From: Limanda limanda
Taxonomy: Eukaryota; Chordata; Actinopteri; Pleuronectiformes; Pleuronectidae
DNA length: 64,000 nucleotides
NCBI RefSeq assembly: GCF_963576545.1
Contig: NC_083647.1
Coordinates: 5,561,507 to 5,625,506 of the forward strand
Direction: 5' to 3'
A program made the translations under genes and the position numbers. The notes beneath the pieces were generated by a model that saw only the letters and a list, made by a program, of their open reading frames with translations, searched no databases and was not told the origin of the DNA. Below, piece by piece: positions 44,641 to 56,482 of the stretch (position 1 is its first letter; each line of letters starts with the position of its first letter).

Positions 44641-45581
44641 GGGTGGGGGGTGTCATCCAGGGCGCCATACAAGCATACAAAAACTTACTGAAAGAGCCAG
44701 AATACTCGCCAAATATTTGTGCGCATGGTGCGCATGTCAATGAGAGAGAAGCTCTGATTAATTAGCACCTGTCTCTGCTATGTGTTTGCATCAGTTTCAT
44801 CTTTTAACATTATAGGAGTCAGTTATTTTGCCTGTTTTGAGATATTCAACAAATTGAAAACAACATGTTGAATTTGAACAGCTCTTATGCTGTATGGTCA
44901 GAGTTGTGCCTGATAATCATTTATTCATCCAATCTTTTGGAATAAATCAACACTGAGAAACTACTGGTTAGATCTGTTGTACAAGGATGTTTTGTCAGTC
45001 TCCTCTGCTCCAGTCACTCTGATCTTAGAAGACTCACCTCACCAATTTCAAACTGGCTCCTTCAGAGTCGTTTGATAAACGGACTTGTTTGAATTTCTTT
45101 TTGTGCATAAGACATGAAAATTGAGAGATGGTGGTTAGTTCGGCCTGCAAAAAAACCTAACAGACGCTGTTCTTAGAATTTGACCAATCAAATGCTGTTG
45201 TTTTTCTGATTAAGTCATACCCAGATGAAGCAACAGAAAAGTGGTTAATTATCATACCTCTGAGTTTGGTTCAGATAATACTTAAAAGTCAGAGGTTTTG
45301 GACCAAGCCAGGCTGAGACAGATTTTCACAGGCTCACACAATTGCTGGCAGTCTTTGTCTCCATCAACATAATGTCTGAATGATGAGGACTTTCACTTTG
45401 AGTATTCCAACTAGTGTCGGGTGCTTCGCCAACATCAGACGCACGCTCTTCTATAAACCATCCAATGTCAAGTATAGGTAGAGACGTAGGAGACGTATGC
45501 GATGACATCACCCTTATAAAGAAAGTATGCAGCTATTTCTTTTTCCTCCATTTAATTCATTTTTGTTCCTTTGCTTTTTTT
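44641..45581. other. non-coding DNA, no gene seen
   Basis: A G-rich run lies at 44637-44650. Nothing else was recognised. Confidence 0.55.
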
Positions 45582-45672
45582 CACACTGCCTTTTCAAAAA
45601 GCAGTTAGAATTCTTTAAGGTCGTAGAGACTGCCTTTGAATGCGACTACAAAAATCTCTATATCTGTTTGTG
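45582..45672 (+). repeat. 91-bp inverted repeat, arm 1
   Basis: Matches the reverse complement of 49210-49300 over 91 bases with about five mismatches by eye. It contains GACTGCCTTTGAATGCGACT. The arms are about 3.5 kb apart. Confidence 0.88.
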
Positions 45673-46889
45673 TTACTGGCTCTTTGTCCCTTTCTTTGCT
45701 ATTACTCTTCCCTCCCACTGCAGAAGGTGAACCTATTTTAGCTCAACAATGCATTGATTTGCAGTTGCTGTACAGTGTCTATAGTTGTCATAGTGGGCCA
45801 GTCACATAATGATTCCTCCCTCTGTGCTGTCTGACAGGGCAGATGCAAAATGTCAATAGCCTCCATTCAGCCCCAGTGAATGAGAAATACTTTCCTGTCT
45901 CTTGAGATACCGATCAGCAGGGGAAAGGGAAACACTTTATTGCTGCATGAAACATAGAAGGCATTAGCTACATCTGTAGCTAATATGCTAATATGTAACT
46001 ACTATGTGTTTTTCCCAATATATCCATGTTTAGATTATTTTCTTTCTCTTCAGTGTCCATCCAATTCTATGACAATGTAAAGATGACACATATCATGGAC
46101 ATAGATGTGTCAGGTAAACAAGCGTGAATTAATACACTTTGAATGTAAGGTGACTGTAGTACCAAGGTTCAGTTAGATCCAGATTGAGTCCATCTCTTCT
46201 GGTTTGACCAAAACAAGGCCGGTATTGAGGTAGCTCAAAATGACATGCATATGATTAGCCTGCTTTCAAAATTCTATTAACAGAGTTTTTACTCTAAACA
46301 GACTAAGGGCCCTATTGTAACAGCATGTGGTGGAAGATGCAGTGAGTCAGAGGGGGCGGTGATTCATAAAGGCACTCTATAGTCACAGCATTGGCCTCAT
46401 CCCTTTGCAGCTGAGCCACTCACAGTGACGCATTAACAAATGGAAAGGAAATCATATTGGAAATCATAGTGCTATCTGGATGGTGCTGAGCGACACATCC
46501 TGAATACACGGCTCCTCAAATCCTGAGCAGATGGTTTGCACTTTTATTTGACTTGAACAATGATGATGGAAATAAATAATAAAAAGAAACGTTGATGAGA
46601 ACGTTTATATAACCGCATATATCCGACATGGTTTCAGTTTTATTTCCTCTGTATCTCATGTCATAAATGGTCCAATCCAACCATAAAATCTGACACAACA
46701 GCATTCACACAGCACGCAGGAATAAAACATCACATGCTGTTAGAAAGGAGGCAGTGATGCACAGGATTGATGAGCTGCTGTAAACTGCCAACTCCTAAAC
46801 AACAGCACAAAGCCGTAATGGACCAGTCTGATGCCTGTAGTATTGTATGGGGATTCCTTTGCAGCAGCTTGTTGTCATCTGCTTGTGAT
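45673..46889. other. non-coding DNA, no gene seen
   Basis: No motif, RNA gene or repeat boundary was recognised. Confidence 0.55.
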
Positions 46890-47095
46890 TTAAAGGTGAC
46901 ATATTATACCCATTTAACCGCAGTTGATATGGTTCATTGGGGTCTTAATGAAATGTCTGAAACATATTTGGTCAAAATACCACAAGGATCATTTAAAACA
47001 GCGCCCTTTTTAGGTTTACAGGGGTTTATGCAACTGAAGGTGAAGCTTGTCATACACTATAAAGCTGCTGTGTATAACAGATACTGTTAGAACTG
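46890..47095 (+). repeat. relic MITE-like repeat
   Basis: It begins TTAAAGGTGACATATTATAC, the start of a widespread teleost repeat, and continues with TTTACAGGGGTTTATG-like wording. The 107-codon frame over it is not a gene. The right end is unclear. Confidence 0.5.
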
Positions 47096-49209
47096 CAATG
47101 CAAAATACTGTAAGTTTGTTGAGGGTGTTTTGCACTTGAAAACCACACAGTTTGTTACAGAGCACTCATGTCGTGGCTGATGCTTGGTACTGATGGATCA
47201 TTGCAACAACAACGGCCAATCACATGTTTCTGCTTGGGACCCAACATAGACATCTTTATTGATAATGCTGTCCATGTGACACCATGGTAAACTAGAAGCG
47301 CTCTGAGGGAGCCTGTCTCCCCTGAGGCTAATGCCTTATCTCCCCACGTGAGATAAGTAAAGTGTAAAGTTAGTCATCAATTATCTAGCGTTTGCAGCCC
47401 GCCATATCCCGATTTGTCACACTACAGTTTCATAATGAATCAAAAACTATGTGAACACTGCTCATAATAGCATTAGAGATCTCTTACATGGTGTTTTAAT
47501 TCATTATTTCATTGTTTAGCTGAGCAGTGCTGTTTGCTGTGTGCTTGCTCATACTATCACACTATCATGTGCTTGCACTATTATCACAACATTTTTTACC
47601 ATCCATAGTGAGTCTGCATAGTTTCAGCTGCAGTTTACTCGTGCATGCTACTCGTCAGTAGCATGCGATGCAGTTCTGTCTTTCAAGTAACAACTTGTCT
47701 TTTACTCTTTAGTCTGTGTACCTGTCACTCGGAATCAATTTGTCTTCATGCACGTACATGTGAGTCACCCACATTGGCATGTGCTTGTGAAGCAACAGAA
47801 CCACAATGTAGTTCTGCACTGCATGTCACCCCATACGAAGTAAAGGAGCAGTGTTGAACCCTCCAATGCTCCAATGGGATTTGTAGCTTATTAAGCTGGA
47901 AATTTGCTCAATGTATGTTTTTCTGAAGCTTAGTTTGAGCAACCAACTCTCAAGGACTAATGGCTGTTAATAATGTTTTTAAACTGGATAAAAACCACTG
48001 GCATACATGATATTGTCCAGTTTTATTAAAACAAGCTTTAACATTTATCAGGTGTAAGCTTTCTGACCATAATGCTACAGCACATTACCTTGACTCCGGT
48101 ACAGTAGCTGAAGGCCTTTATTTCACAGCATTACACTGGATTGCAACAGAATCCAGCCTTACTGTGTGAAGAATAAATGCTGCGCAGTGCCTTGACTTTG
48201 GTGGCTCACAGCATGACAGCTCGGTTGTGTGTGTGTGTGTGTCTGTATGTCTGTATGTGAGAGAGAGTGTTATATGAGTCCTCCATTGAACTGGAACTTT
48301 ATGCACACGAGGTGCTCATCTCTCTCAGGCAGTTATATGCACACTATCATCGCTCATGCTAAGCTCGTTCCATTAGCATACAGTATATTATCGGCCCCGA
48401 AATGACGTAAACACCTCCCATAAGAATTTTCCACCTGTGATTCCATGAGTGCGTGGGCATTTGCTCCATGATGCGTGTGCATATGTGTAACTTTGGTTGA
48501 TATGACTACTCAGGCATTCTAATCATCTGCAATGTGGCACTGCGACATTTGCATGCAAACAGTCATCTTCCATTGAGTATGCTTGAGTTATTGAACCCAC
48601 TCTGTGTCTCATCTTGTAGTGCTGCCGACTGCACCCACTTGTTGTGTGGGTGAATGATAGTCTCTGTGTGCATTTACTGTGTGTGCGTGTGTGTCATCAC
48701 CTTTTTCAATCTGATGCTACAGTATCTTCTTGAGAAACTGACCTGCAAAGGTACGAGTGTACTCTGTCATAATGACTTAGACTTGTACAGTGTATGCTTC
48801 AGTGGTTGACTTTTATACTGTCTGTGTGTATGACATTACTGTACTGTGTGTGTGCGTGTGTGTGTGTTTTTTTTATTTCTGAGGTCCTAGTTATGGTTAA
48901 GCTGAGCGCACACTGTGCGACTTTCGAAATCGTGTTAAATTACACCACACACTGTCGTCTACTGCTTAACCATCTGAGATGGAAAAAATAAACTCTTGAT
49001 TCATGCACTCACAATGTACGACACTGTATGTTGCATCAGCCACTCAGGACCAGCTCAAGCCAGTGTGTTCTTGTCAAAGAAGAACAATTGGAGTTTGTTT
49101 GTAATCAATTCTCACAAGGGAGAATCATGCTAAGTTGATCATATGTATCATTCGGTTTGCCAAAACATCCCATAAAAGAGGTATCAGCACATCTCTTGGA
49201 AGATTTTGG
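47096..49209. other. non-coding DNA, no gene seen
   Basis: GT runs occur near 48225-48241 and 48850-48869. The predicted peptides in this stretch have no domains. Confidence 0.55.
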
Positions 49210-49300
49210 CACAAACAGATATAGAGATTTTTGTAGTCGCATTCAAAGGCAGTCTTTACGACCTTACAGAATTCTAATTGCTTTTTTAAGAGGCAGTGTG
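49210..49300 (-). repeat. 91-bp inverted repeat, arm 2
   Basis: Reverse-complement partner of 45582-45672. Confidence 0.88.
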
Positions 49301-50599
49301 AAAATTTTGGCTAAGCTGTTTTAGAGACAGGAACCAAAGTACGTCTGACGCACAACAGAGAACAAAATCAGCCTTCAAAGTTAGTTGTGCAACCCAGAAA
49401 TTGTGTTAAAATCAAATTATGTATCATGTATGGTATGGTTAAGGTTAGGCTGTCAATGCAGTGACCTAATAAAAATAGCTGGGCAAACCTGTGAGTAAAC
49501 TGTAAGAAGCAAAAGGAGAATCAAATGTAACGAGTGTGTAAAATACAACATACAGATTAATGAAATTTAACTTTTTGGTATTTTAAAATTCCATCTTTTT
49601 ATACGTGACAAACTAGAACAAAGATAACCAAATGAAGTTTTATTTCACATCAAATCAGACCTCATCAAATCAGTAAACATTGACTGTGATTTTCTACTCC
49701 TGCCTCAGAGATTAGGAGTTGCTTTTTTGCTTTGGTTGGTGCACTTGCATCCATTTTTGTGCTTCACGAGAGTTTGTTTCCCCAAAACATTTCTGCAGCG
49801 ATTCAGTTGTTAGGAGCCTTCTGTGTAGCAGTAAAAACTGTTTGTGAGAGAGGATTTTGTTCAACTGATTTAACAAAGCATTTAAACTCCAGTATTTTGT
49901 TCTAAATTTCTTAAGCTAAAAAAGTGCTTTGAATTAAGCGATGCATAAACCTGTTGAAATTGAATTGCAAAGACACGTTAAGGGCAGAAAATGGCACGAC
50001 TGCAAAGGTTATGAAGCAACATTAATGACCTGGCAGGGAAGGAAGACGACCAAGTTTCTGTTAGATTATGAATAACTCAGCAGAGCTGTTGGTAGTGGAC
50101 AGGTGACCTTGGACCTGCAAAAGGCGGAGAGCACTAACTGAGAGTAAATAGATTGGACAGATCTATTTAATATGAAAGGCTGTGAACCTTTAATGGTTTG
50201 CCGTTTTAACTCTACTTTACTTCTGCACAATGTTCAGGTTAGGCAAACATCATGTTAATCATCTGCCTGAACAATGTGGTTTAGGATGATTCATTTTATA
50301 GTCGTGATGAAATGCTATTAAATATACAGTACATGTTCATACAGACGTGAATAGAATAAATGAATCATCAGTTTTTAGGAGAGACTCAGAAGCTCCTTTG
50401 TAATTTAAAAACTGAATAATAGAACCTGAAAATGATCGACTGTCTGTACAGACAATGAGCAGACTCAAGGGCAGTCGTCCATATGTAGATGTATTAGTGG
50501 TGAGCCTTTGCCTCCCGTTCATTTCCAATCTCTGAGTAAAGAGGCTATGTTTAAAATAATTTTTAAAATGAATCCTTATCATTTTTTGAATACTTTATA
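49301..50599. other. non-coding DNA, no gene seen
   Basis: No gene or recognisable repeat was found. Confidence 0.55.
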
Positions 50600-50957
50600 T
50601 GTATAATTTAGTGACATAATGTGGTGAGATTGCATGTTGCACCTGAATACCCGTCACCTCACCCTCGCCTTTCAAACGTGACAGAGAACCTGTGGTAACC
50701 TTCAGTTTTCATAAAAACTCAAACGATGTTTAGTTTATCCAGTCTGAGCTACTACAAGAAACATGGCGGCCTCCATAGAGAGGACCCCCCTTATAAGGTA
50801 TTTTAATATAAAGGGCCCATTCTAGGGTAAATAAAAATAAAATGTTTATAATTTAGATGAAATACACTCATGAAAATATCACTAGGATTATTTTATATGA
50901 AACTTCTGTCAATAGATCCCTTTCACACCTAAATCTTACACACTGGACTTTTTAAGT
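50600..50957. repeat. teleost MITE-like repeat with CACTGGAC... end
   Basis: The right end reads CTTACACACTGGACTTTTTA, and the body contains ACATGGCGGCCTCCATAGAG and AAGGGCCCATTCTAGGGTAA. I recognise these as a very common fish non-autonomous DNA element with TTAAAGGTCCAGTGTG-type ends. The left end near 50600 is degraded, so its boundary is approximate. Confidence 0.62.
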
Positions 50958-53821
50958 GCGGATTACAAAAACCACATGTTAATACCAGGTGAGTACGGGG
51001 CGTGACAGATCCTATCACTAGCGTTTAAGTACATGTGTTCACATCTGATATTAAAATAAATCCTGAATGTGTCTCCTATGACCACTTGTGATCCCATCCC
51101 AACTACCCGCATATGCAAATAATCACAAACAATCCTTTTTTTCGTAAGGACCAAATTATGTTGACTTTGCCTGACTGAGTTTACAGGTGTGTTGGCGTGA
51201 GCGAGAAACAGAGAAGTCAGGAAGGGCTGAATGAATCTCATGCAGCTGCTGTGAAGAGAGATTTGACCAATTTAAGAAAAGTATTGATTGTGTGTTACTC
51301 AGTGTTGGGGTAGAGACCTTATTATGTAGGTTGTGGTATGGTGCTACTCTAACTGAATTGAGTAACAAAAGCCGAAGACTTTCAAGATATATTTTTGAGT
51401 GAGCTCCACGGCATCAACCAATTGGATACCTTAGGGAGAGCGAAACAAAGCAAATATTTTGTGTGAGTGTAAATGTAGGAAACTGCGTGAGGGGGATTAC
51501 TTTTGCACACTAAGATGTATAATGGTAAACATGCAAATGTGATTATTATTCATTAAATCGATTTTTGTGTGCTCAATTGAAATTATGTTTCGCTTTGATA
51601 AAAATGTGTACAATATAACACATCATTTATATATAAGGTCAAACATTTATTATTATACTATCATTATGCTGGATATAAAATATGAGCTCAACAAATAAAA
51701 CCTCACCACTTTTTTGTTAAGTTGTTAATTCTTGCGTTGTTAATGTGGCAAATACGACTTTAAAAATCCAACTGGTACTCCATGAGAAGCAACGCCATTG
51801 TTACTGTGAATGCACTGCTGACAGTTGATCTGGGTAAGGGGCTTGATCAAAACTGTTATATAAATAAATTAATAAATAAATTGTATTATTGTTATTAAAC
51901 TTGATTTGGTACAACTTTACACTTGCTGAAAATAAACTTTAGTGAGAAGTCCCGAGTTGACTCGTATTTTGTCACAGTCTAATGAGTGCAGTTTTCTTTT
52001 TAGCACAGAGCAATGCAGGAAAACAACAACTCTTACAAACCAAGTCTTGTCTCAGTAATTACCAAAGTTAACGGAGAGCAGAGAGACCCCTTTGTGTGTC
52101 TGCTCCAACGCTGTCACTTCCTGTGTTGTGTACGTGCAAAGTTGCCTGAACTCATTCTGAACCAGAGCCCATCTGTGGCGCACTACCATTTTAATAACTG
52201 AGCTATAAGAGATACTCACTGTGTATTTATCTGACTGTGTGCAATTGTAATGTTTGGGGTTGTTGTTCTGCAGGTTGTAGTGGTCAAGGGCTGTTGAGCC
52301 AGGGTTCAAGTCAAGGTCATAGTCAAATTGTGATTTAGAATAGCAGCCAAAAAACCCTACAAAAGAGATTATTCTCAGACCAACCCCTTAACCTCCAGCA
52401 TATACCAAAGACATCTTCAAGTAAAAGCTAAACCCAAAAAAATCACACACAATTAATTAAAATGCGTAGCGAACTCCATGGGATGATCAGTCTGCCAATG
52501 GACTGAGAATTAATGAAATGCATAGTTGGGATCTGGAACCCTTATTGAAAAAAAAAGGGCAACCCAGCAAGAAGCAGACTGGTTTTCACAATGCCAAAGA
52601 GGTTAATGATTGGAGGGTCTTTCTCTATTTGAAATTAGCCAGTCAATGAGTTAGGGGTGTGTGCATCGTGGGGAGGTCAGTCGTTAAAGGGGGAGCTCGT
52701 CACAATGTGAGCTGAATATGTAGAGGCTGTTAATCATATGTTACATTAGTCTAGATAAGGTGTAATGACAAAAAAAATATGAGCCAAAAAGTATTTATAA
52801 AAACTAAACTATCTACAAATAAGAAAGTCATGAATCAGTAACACGTGAACATTTAAAGATACTGACATCAAACAACTACACTGCATCACTTAAACAACAC
52901 ATAAGTCCTGATCCATTTTAAAACCTACTGCAGGTTTTTCATGGCAAAGCAGCAGAAAAAAAGTCAACTCCTTACTATCCCCAGGAAGCCTGTCTGCTCT
53001 GCTGGGTTTGGTGTTTTGGCTGATCAAGGGTCTAGCATAGTACTGAAGGGTGATTGAGCTTTTGCTGGTCAGGCACTTCTGCTTTGGTCCGTTGAAACTG
53101 CCTCAGTTTGAAATCTGGTCTTAGAAACGTTTGTTAACATCTCTATCGTGTAACCACCTAATTTAGTATTAATTTCTGTTGCTGCACTTGTTTGTACTTT
53201 GTGAATCATTTTATCTGTAACTGTGTTTATGCTGCTGATTAAAATTACAACAAGCCCTCAGTGGATCACACCCCGACTCAACACCTACATAATGAAATGC
53301 AGTGTACTTGATTAAAGATCAAAAGTAACATTTTATCCTCCTACCACAAGTGCCCTGTTGTAGACTTTTATAAATCTGGTAGCAAAGGAAGAGCAGAATC
53401 AGAAAAGATCAGCAGTTGAATTAAAGTGAAGTTGAAGAAGCCGACAACGAGGACTGCCAAAAGTAGAGTTCACTGATTTATAACTTATTTTATAACCATA
53501 ACCGTGGGAAACTATACCCAAGACAATAATGTACAACCTAAAAAAAAAAAGCACTGTTTTTATGGAGAAAAGAAAACTCCAAACTCAGTGTACATCATTT
53601 TCCTATCACTCTTTACATTACTTGTAAAAAGTGGGCCTTGGGCGAAAAAACACTATAGAAAGCAAATATAAAAAGGCCTGACTGGAGATTGTTTAAGTGC
53701 ATATTGACAGAGCAAAACAGTTTATGGGAAAATGCCCTGCAGAAGGATTGAACAAAAAGAGAAAGCTCATTGGTAAAATCGCATCAGATCAATGTCTACC
53801 AAAAAAAAATAGATTCCTGCT
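50958..53821. other. non-coding DNA, no gene seen
   Basis: Short frames near 50963-51368 and 52013-52309 overlap on opposite strands and carry no domain. Nothing else was recognised. Confidence 0.55.
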
Positions 53822-54110
53822 GTGAAACCAAAGAGGCCTCAGTTATGTTGGGGTGTTGCTCTTTCCGACACAGGAAGCCTTCAATCTATCCAGGACATTT
53901 ATCCAAAACATACATCTAATGGCAGACGAGAATGGATGAGGAGGAATCACTGGACAGCTCAGAAGTGTCCCGCTGTGAGTCCTGATCTCAGTCCAATTAG
54001 ACATTTGTGAAAACAGCTGAGACTCGTGATAAAATGACAGAGAGAACCTGTGAGAACTAGAACAGTTTGTTCAAGAAGAGAGGGATAAACTTCCAGCTGA
54101 CATGGGGTCC
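53822..54110 (+). pseudogene. decayed Tc1/mariner transposase fragment
   Basis: The frame contains IQDIYPKHTSNGRREWMRRN and then SPDLSPIRHL followed by a stop. This is the second-Asp and third-acid region of Tc1-type transposases (normally D-N-D-P-K-H-T-S and S-P-D-L-N-P-I-E-H-L-W), with the catalytic positions already altered. Upstream and downstream wording also looks Tc1-derived but is too decayed to place the ends. It belongs to a different subfamily from the copy at 16000-17055. Confidence 0.72.
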
Positions 54111-56155
54111 ACCGAAAGCGTTTGAGATTTTGAGGGGGACCTCTGAAGTCTGATTTTTTTTTTGTCGAGACTTTTTAGATTTTCTAAACCATGAGGTTCC
54201 TCAAATAAATAGTAGAAAATATATGTCAATGTATGTTGTTTTTTATCATAAAAAAATTTAGAAAATGGCTCCATTAATTTAGTTTTTGTTCCCGCTGTGG
54301 CCATCCCTGTATTAATAGCCATTTTCATACATCAATAAGTGAGCATTCAGACAGCCGGGCGGAACTCCCGCATCACATTGTCTTTCTAAATTGACATGTT
54401 AGAAACTTCATCAACATCCCCGGCTGATCACGTTTAATCCTCCAGGTAATTTCCTGCTGTGTTTGAACATTTGCTCACTCTGACATTATCCAGAGTTTTA
54501 AACTATGTGACTGGCAGGAGAAACTTCGGGAAATACCTGGAGGTCTGAAATCAGATAATGTTACGTCATCTCTAGAGCTTATGTTGAGGCGGCACAGCTG
54601 CAGTGTTTGTTCTGGGTGTGTGGGTTGCACAGATAGACAGAGACAGAAAGACAGGTGCCCGCTTGCTATTTGTGGTTGTAAGACAGAAGGGAAAGGACGG
54701 GAAAGAGACGACGCCGGATGGAGAGCAACACTGAATACTCTGCTCACTTTTTAGTGTGTATGTGTGTGTGTGTGTGCGTGCATGCGTGCATGTGTGTGTT
54801 GGAAATGCCAACAGAAAATAGGGCTCCCTTGAAAGCCACTGTGTAATGCAAACGCTGCCAGTTAACAATGTAGATGTCTCATTAAGAGCTACATAAAGAG
54901 CTTGATTGGAGTTAATGAGTCCCAATATTGTTGTGCATGTCTTTTTTTTTTGTCTTATGTGAAATAAAATATAGCCTCAAAAATCAAAAGTAACATATCT
55001 GTTCGTTGAAAAAAGAAAAGAGGAAAAAGAGAGTATGCCAATCACTTTAATCACTTTAAACTTCATTCAAAGAAATTTGTCTTTTCAACTTCTGTTATTG
55101 GAAGGATAAAAATATTTTTGGCCACTTGCATTTAACAGTAGTACACATTCAAGCTCACACCCGCATGGATCTCGTCTCATTAATGCACTGCTGGAATGCG
55201 CCTGCCTTTATATTCCCTTTAATTTATTCAGATAGTAACACTGTAAAAAGTGTTTCTGGGGGGAAAAGTAGGTCAGCCTGTTCTTTTCTTTCTGGTTTTG
55301 TTCCTATTTTAGAACAAAGTGGGTGGTACAAAGAGTTGACAGAAATTATGACTTGTGTTATAGATATGTGCGCCTCAGATATGCCTGGCTGTGCATTCAG
55401 TCGTTGAGGTGCTGCTACGTCTCGGCAGAACACAGAAGCGTGCGCCTACATTCAAAAAATATAGTCTTGTTATTGAGCCCAGCAGGAGGCAGATACTGTA
55501 TTTATATACCCAAAATTATTTCTGGCTTTTTTCCCGCTTGATTTAATCATTTTATATTCAACAGATTCCTCTTCTTTGTGGAAATAGGTGCCTACACCAC
55601 CCCTGAGTTCATGTGGCGTCTGAGTACTTGGAAACATTTCTTAAGTGAAATTAAAGCCATCGCAAATCATAACTACTCGGAAAACTGATACATTACTTGC
55701 TGACATAAAAACCAATTAACACAACTTTACATAATTTTACCAGCTTCAGATAGTAGCCTTTAATGTGACCATGTCCCATGTGAAACTTAAAGTCCTTAGA
55801 AGGAACTGAATGTGTTTTGCGCCTATTTGGACAAAAGCAGTCGTGTTTACAAACCTTGGTGAAGCCAGCATGTGTATTTGTTTTGGAATGTGGTGCAATG
55901 AGGTAATATATCTTGTTGTTGCTGTTTGATTGTTAAAGCTTTTTTCTCTATTTGGGAATCTCACTTTTTTATGACTTTTGAGCGTCTGACCAGTTTGAGA
56001 TCTAACTTAGCATGTTGGGGAAAGTATACTGCTATATTTATTATTATTGTAAATTCATTCGGTAAAAAGAACAGTCTGTACTTTACGGTGAGGTACAGTG
56101 CAGGTCTAAATACAGTGTCAGTAAACAATCTTTATGGCTGTGCGCTGTTCACTTA
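54111..56155. other. non-coding DNA, no gene seen
   Basis: GT-rich repeats lie at about 54753-54800. The short stretch 54830-54935 is complex and homeobox-site-rich (ATTAAGAG, TTAATGAG) and could be conserved non-coding sequence. Other frames are unsupported. Confidence 0.5.
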
Positions 56156-56369
56156 AAGACACACACCTCCAGAGCAGCCAGCTACTTCAATCAATAGTCA
56201 CAGAATGAGGTGTAATTCTCATTCTGATCGCATCCATCTTGTGTGTTGGAGCCCTGGAGTTGACAAGGACAGACTCAGGAGCAGCCCGTCTCACTCACCC
56301 CCTTTTCTGTTTTCTTTACCTGCCTGCGTGGTTTTGCTGGTGGGATGGTAATGCTGGTGGTCTCTGGTG

Positions 56370-56482
56370 TACGGAGGATCTTAGGGGGATATAAGAAGTG
56401 TTGAAACCGACAGGTGCAGTAGGTGCCGGTCATGCACCATCAGCTGGATGCCAATCGCCATTAAACAAGAAGAAGAAATCGT
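56370..56482 (+). repeat. 3' end of a retroposed repeat with GAA tail
   Basis: GGTGCCGGTCATGCACCATC followed by GCTGGATGCCAATCGCCATT and AAACAAGAAGAAGAAAT resembles the 3' end of a dispersed fish repeat that finishes in a short GAA tract. The 5' part could not be traced. Confidence 0.42.
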
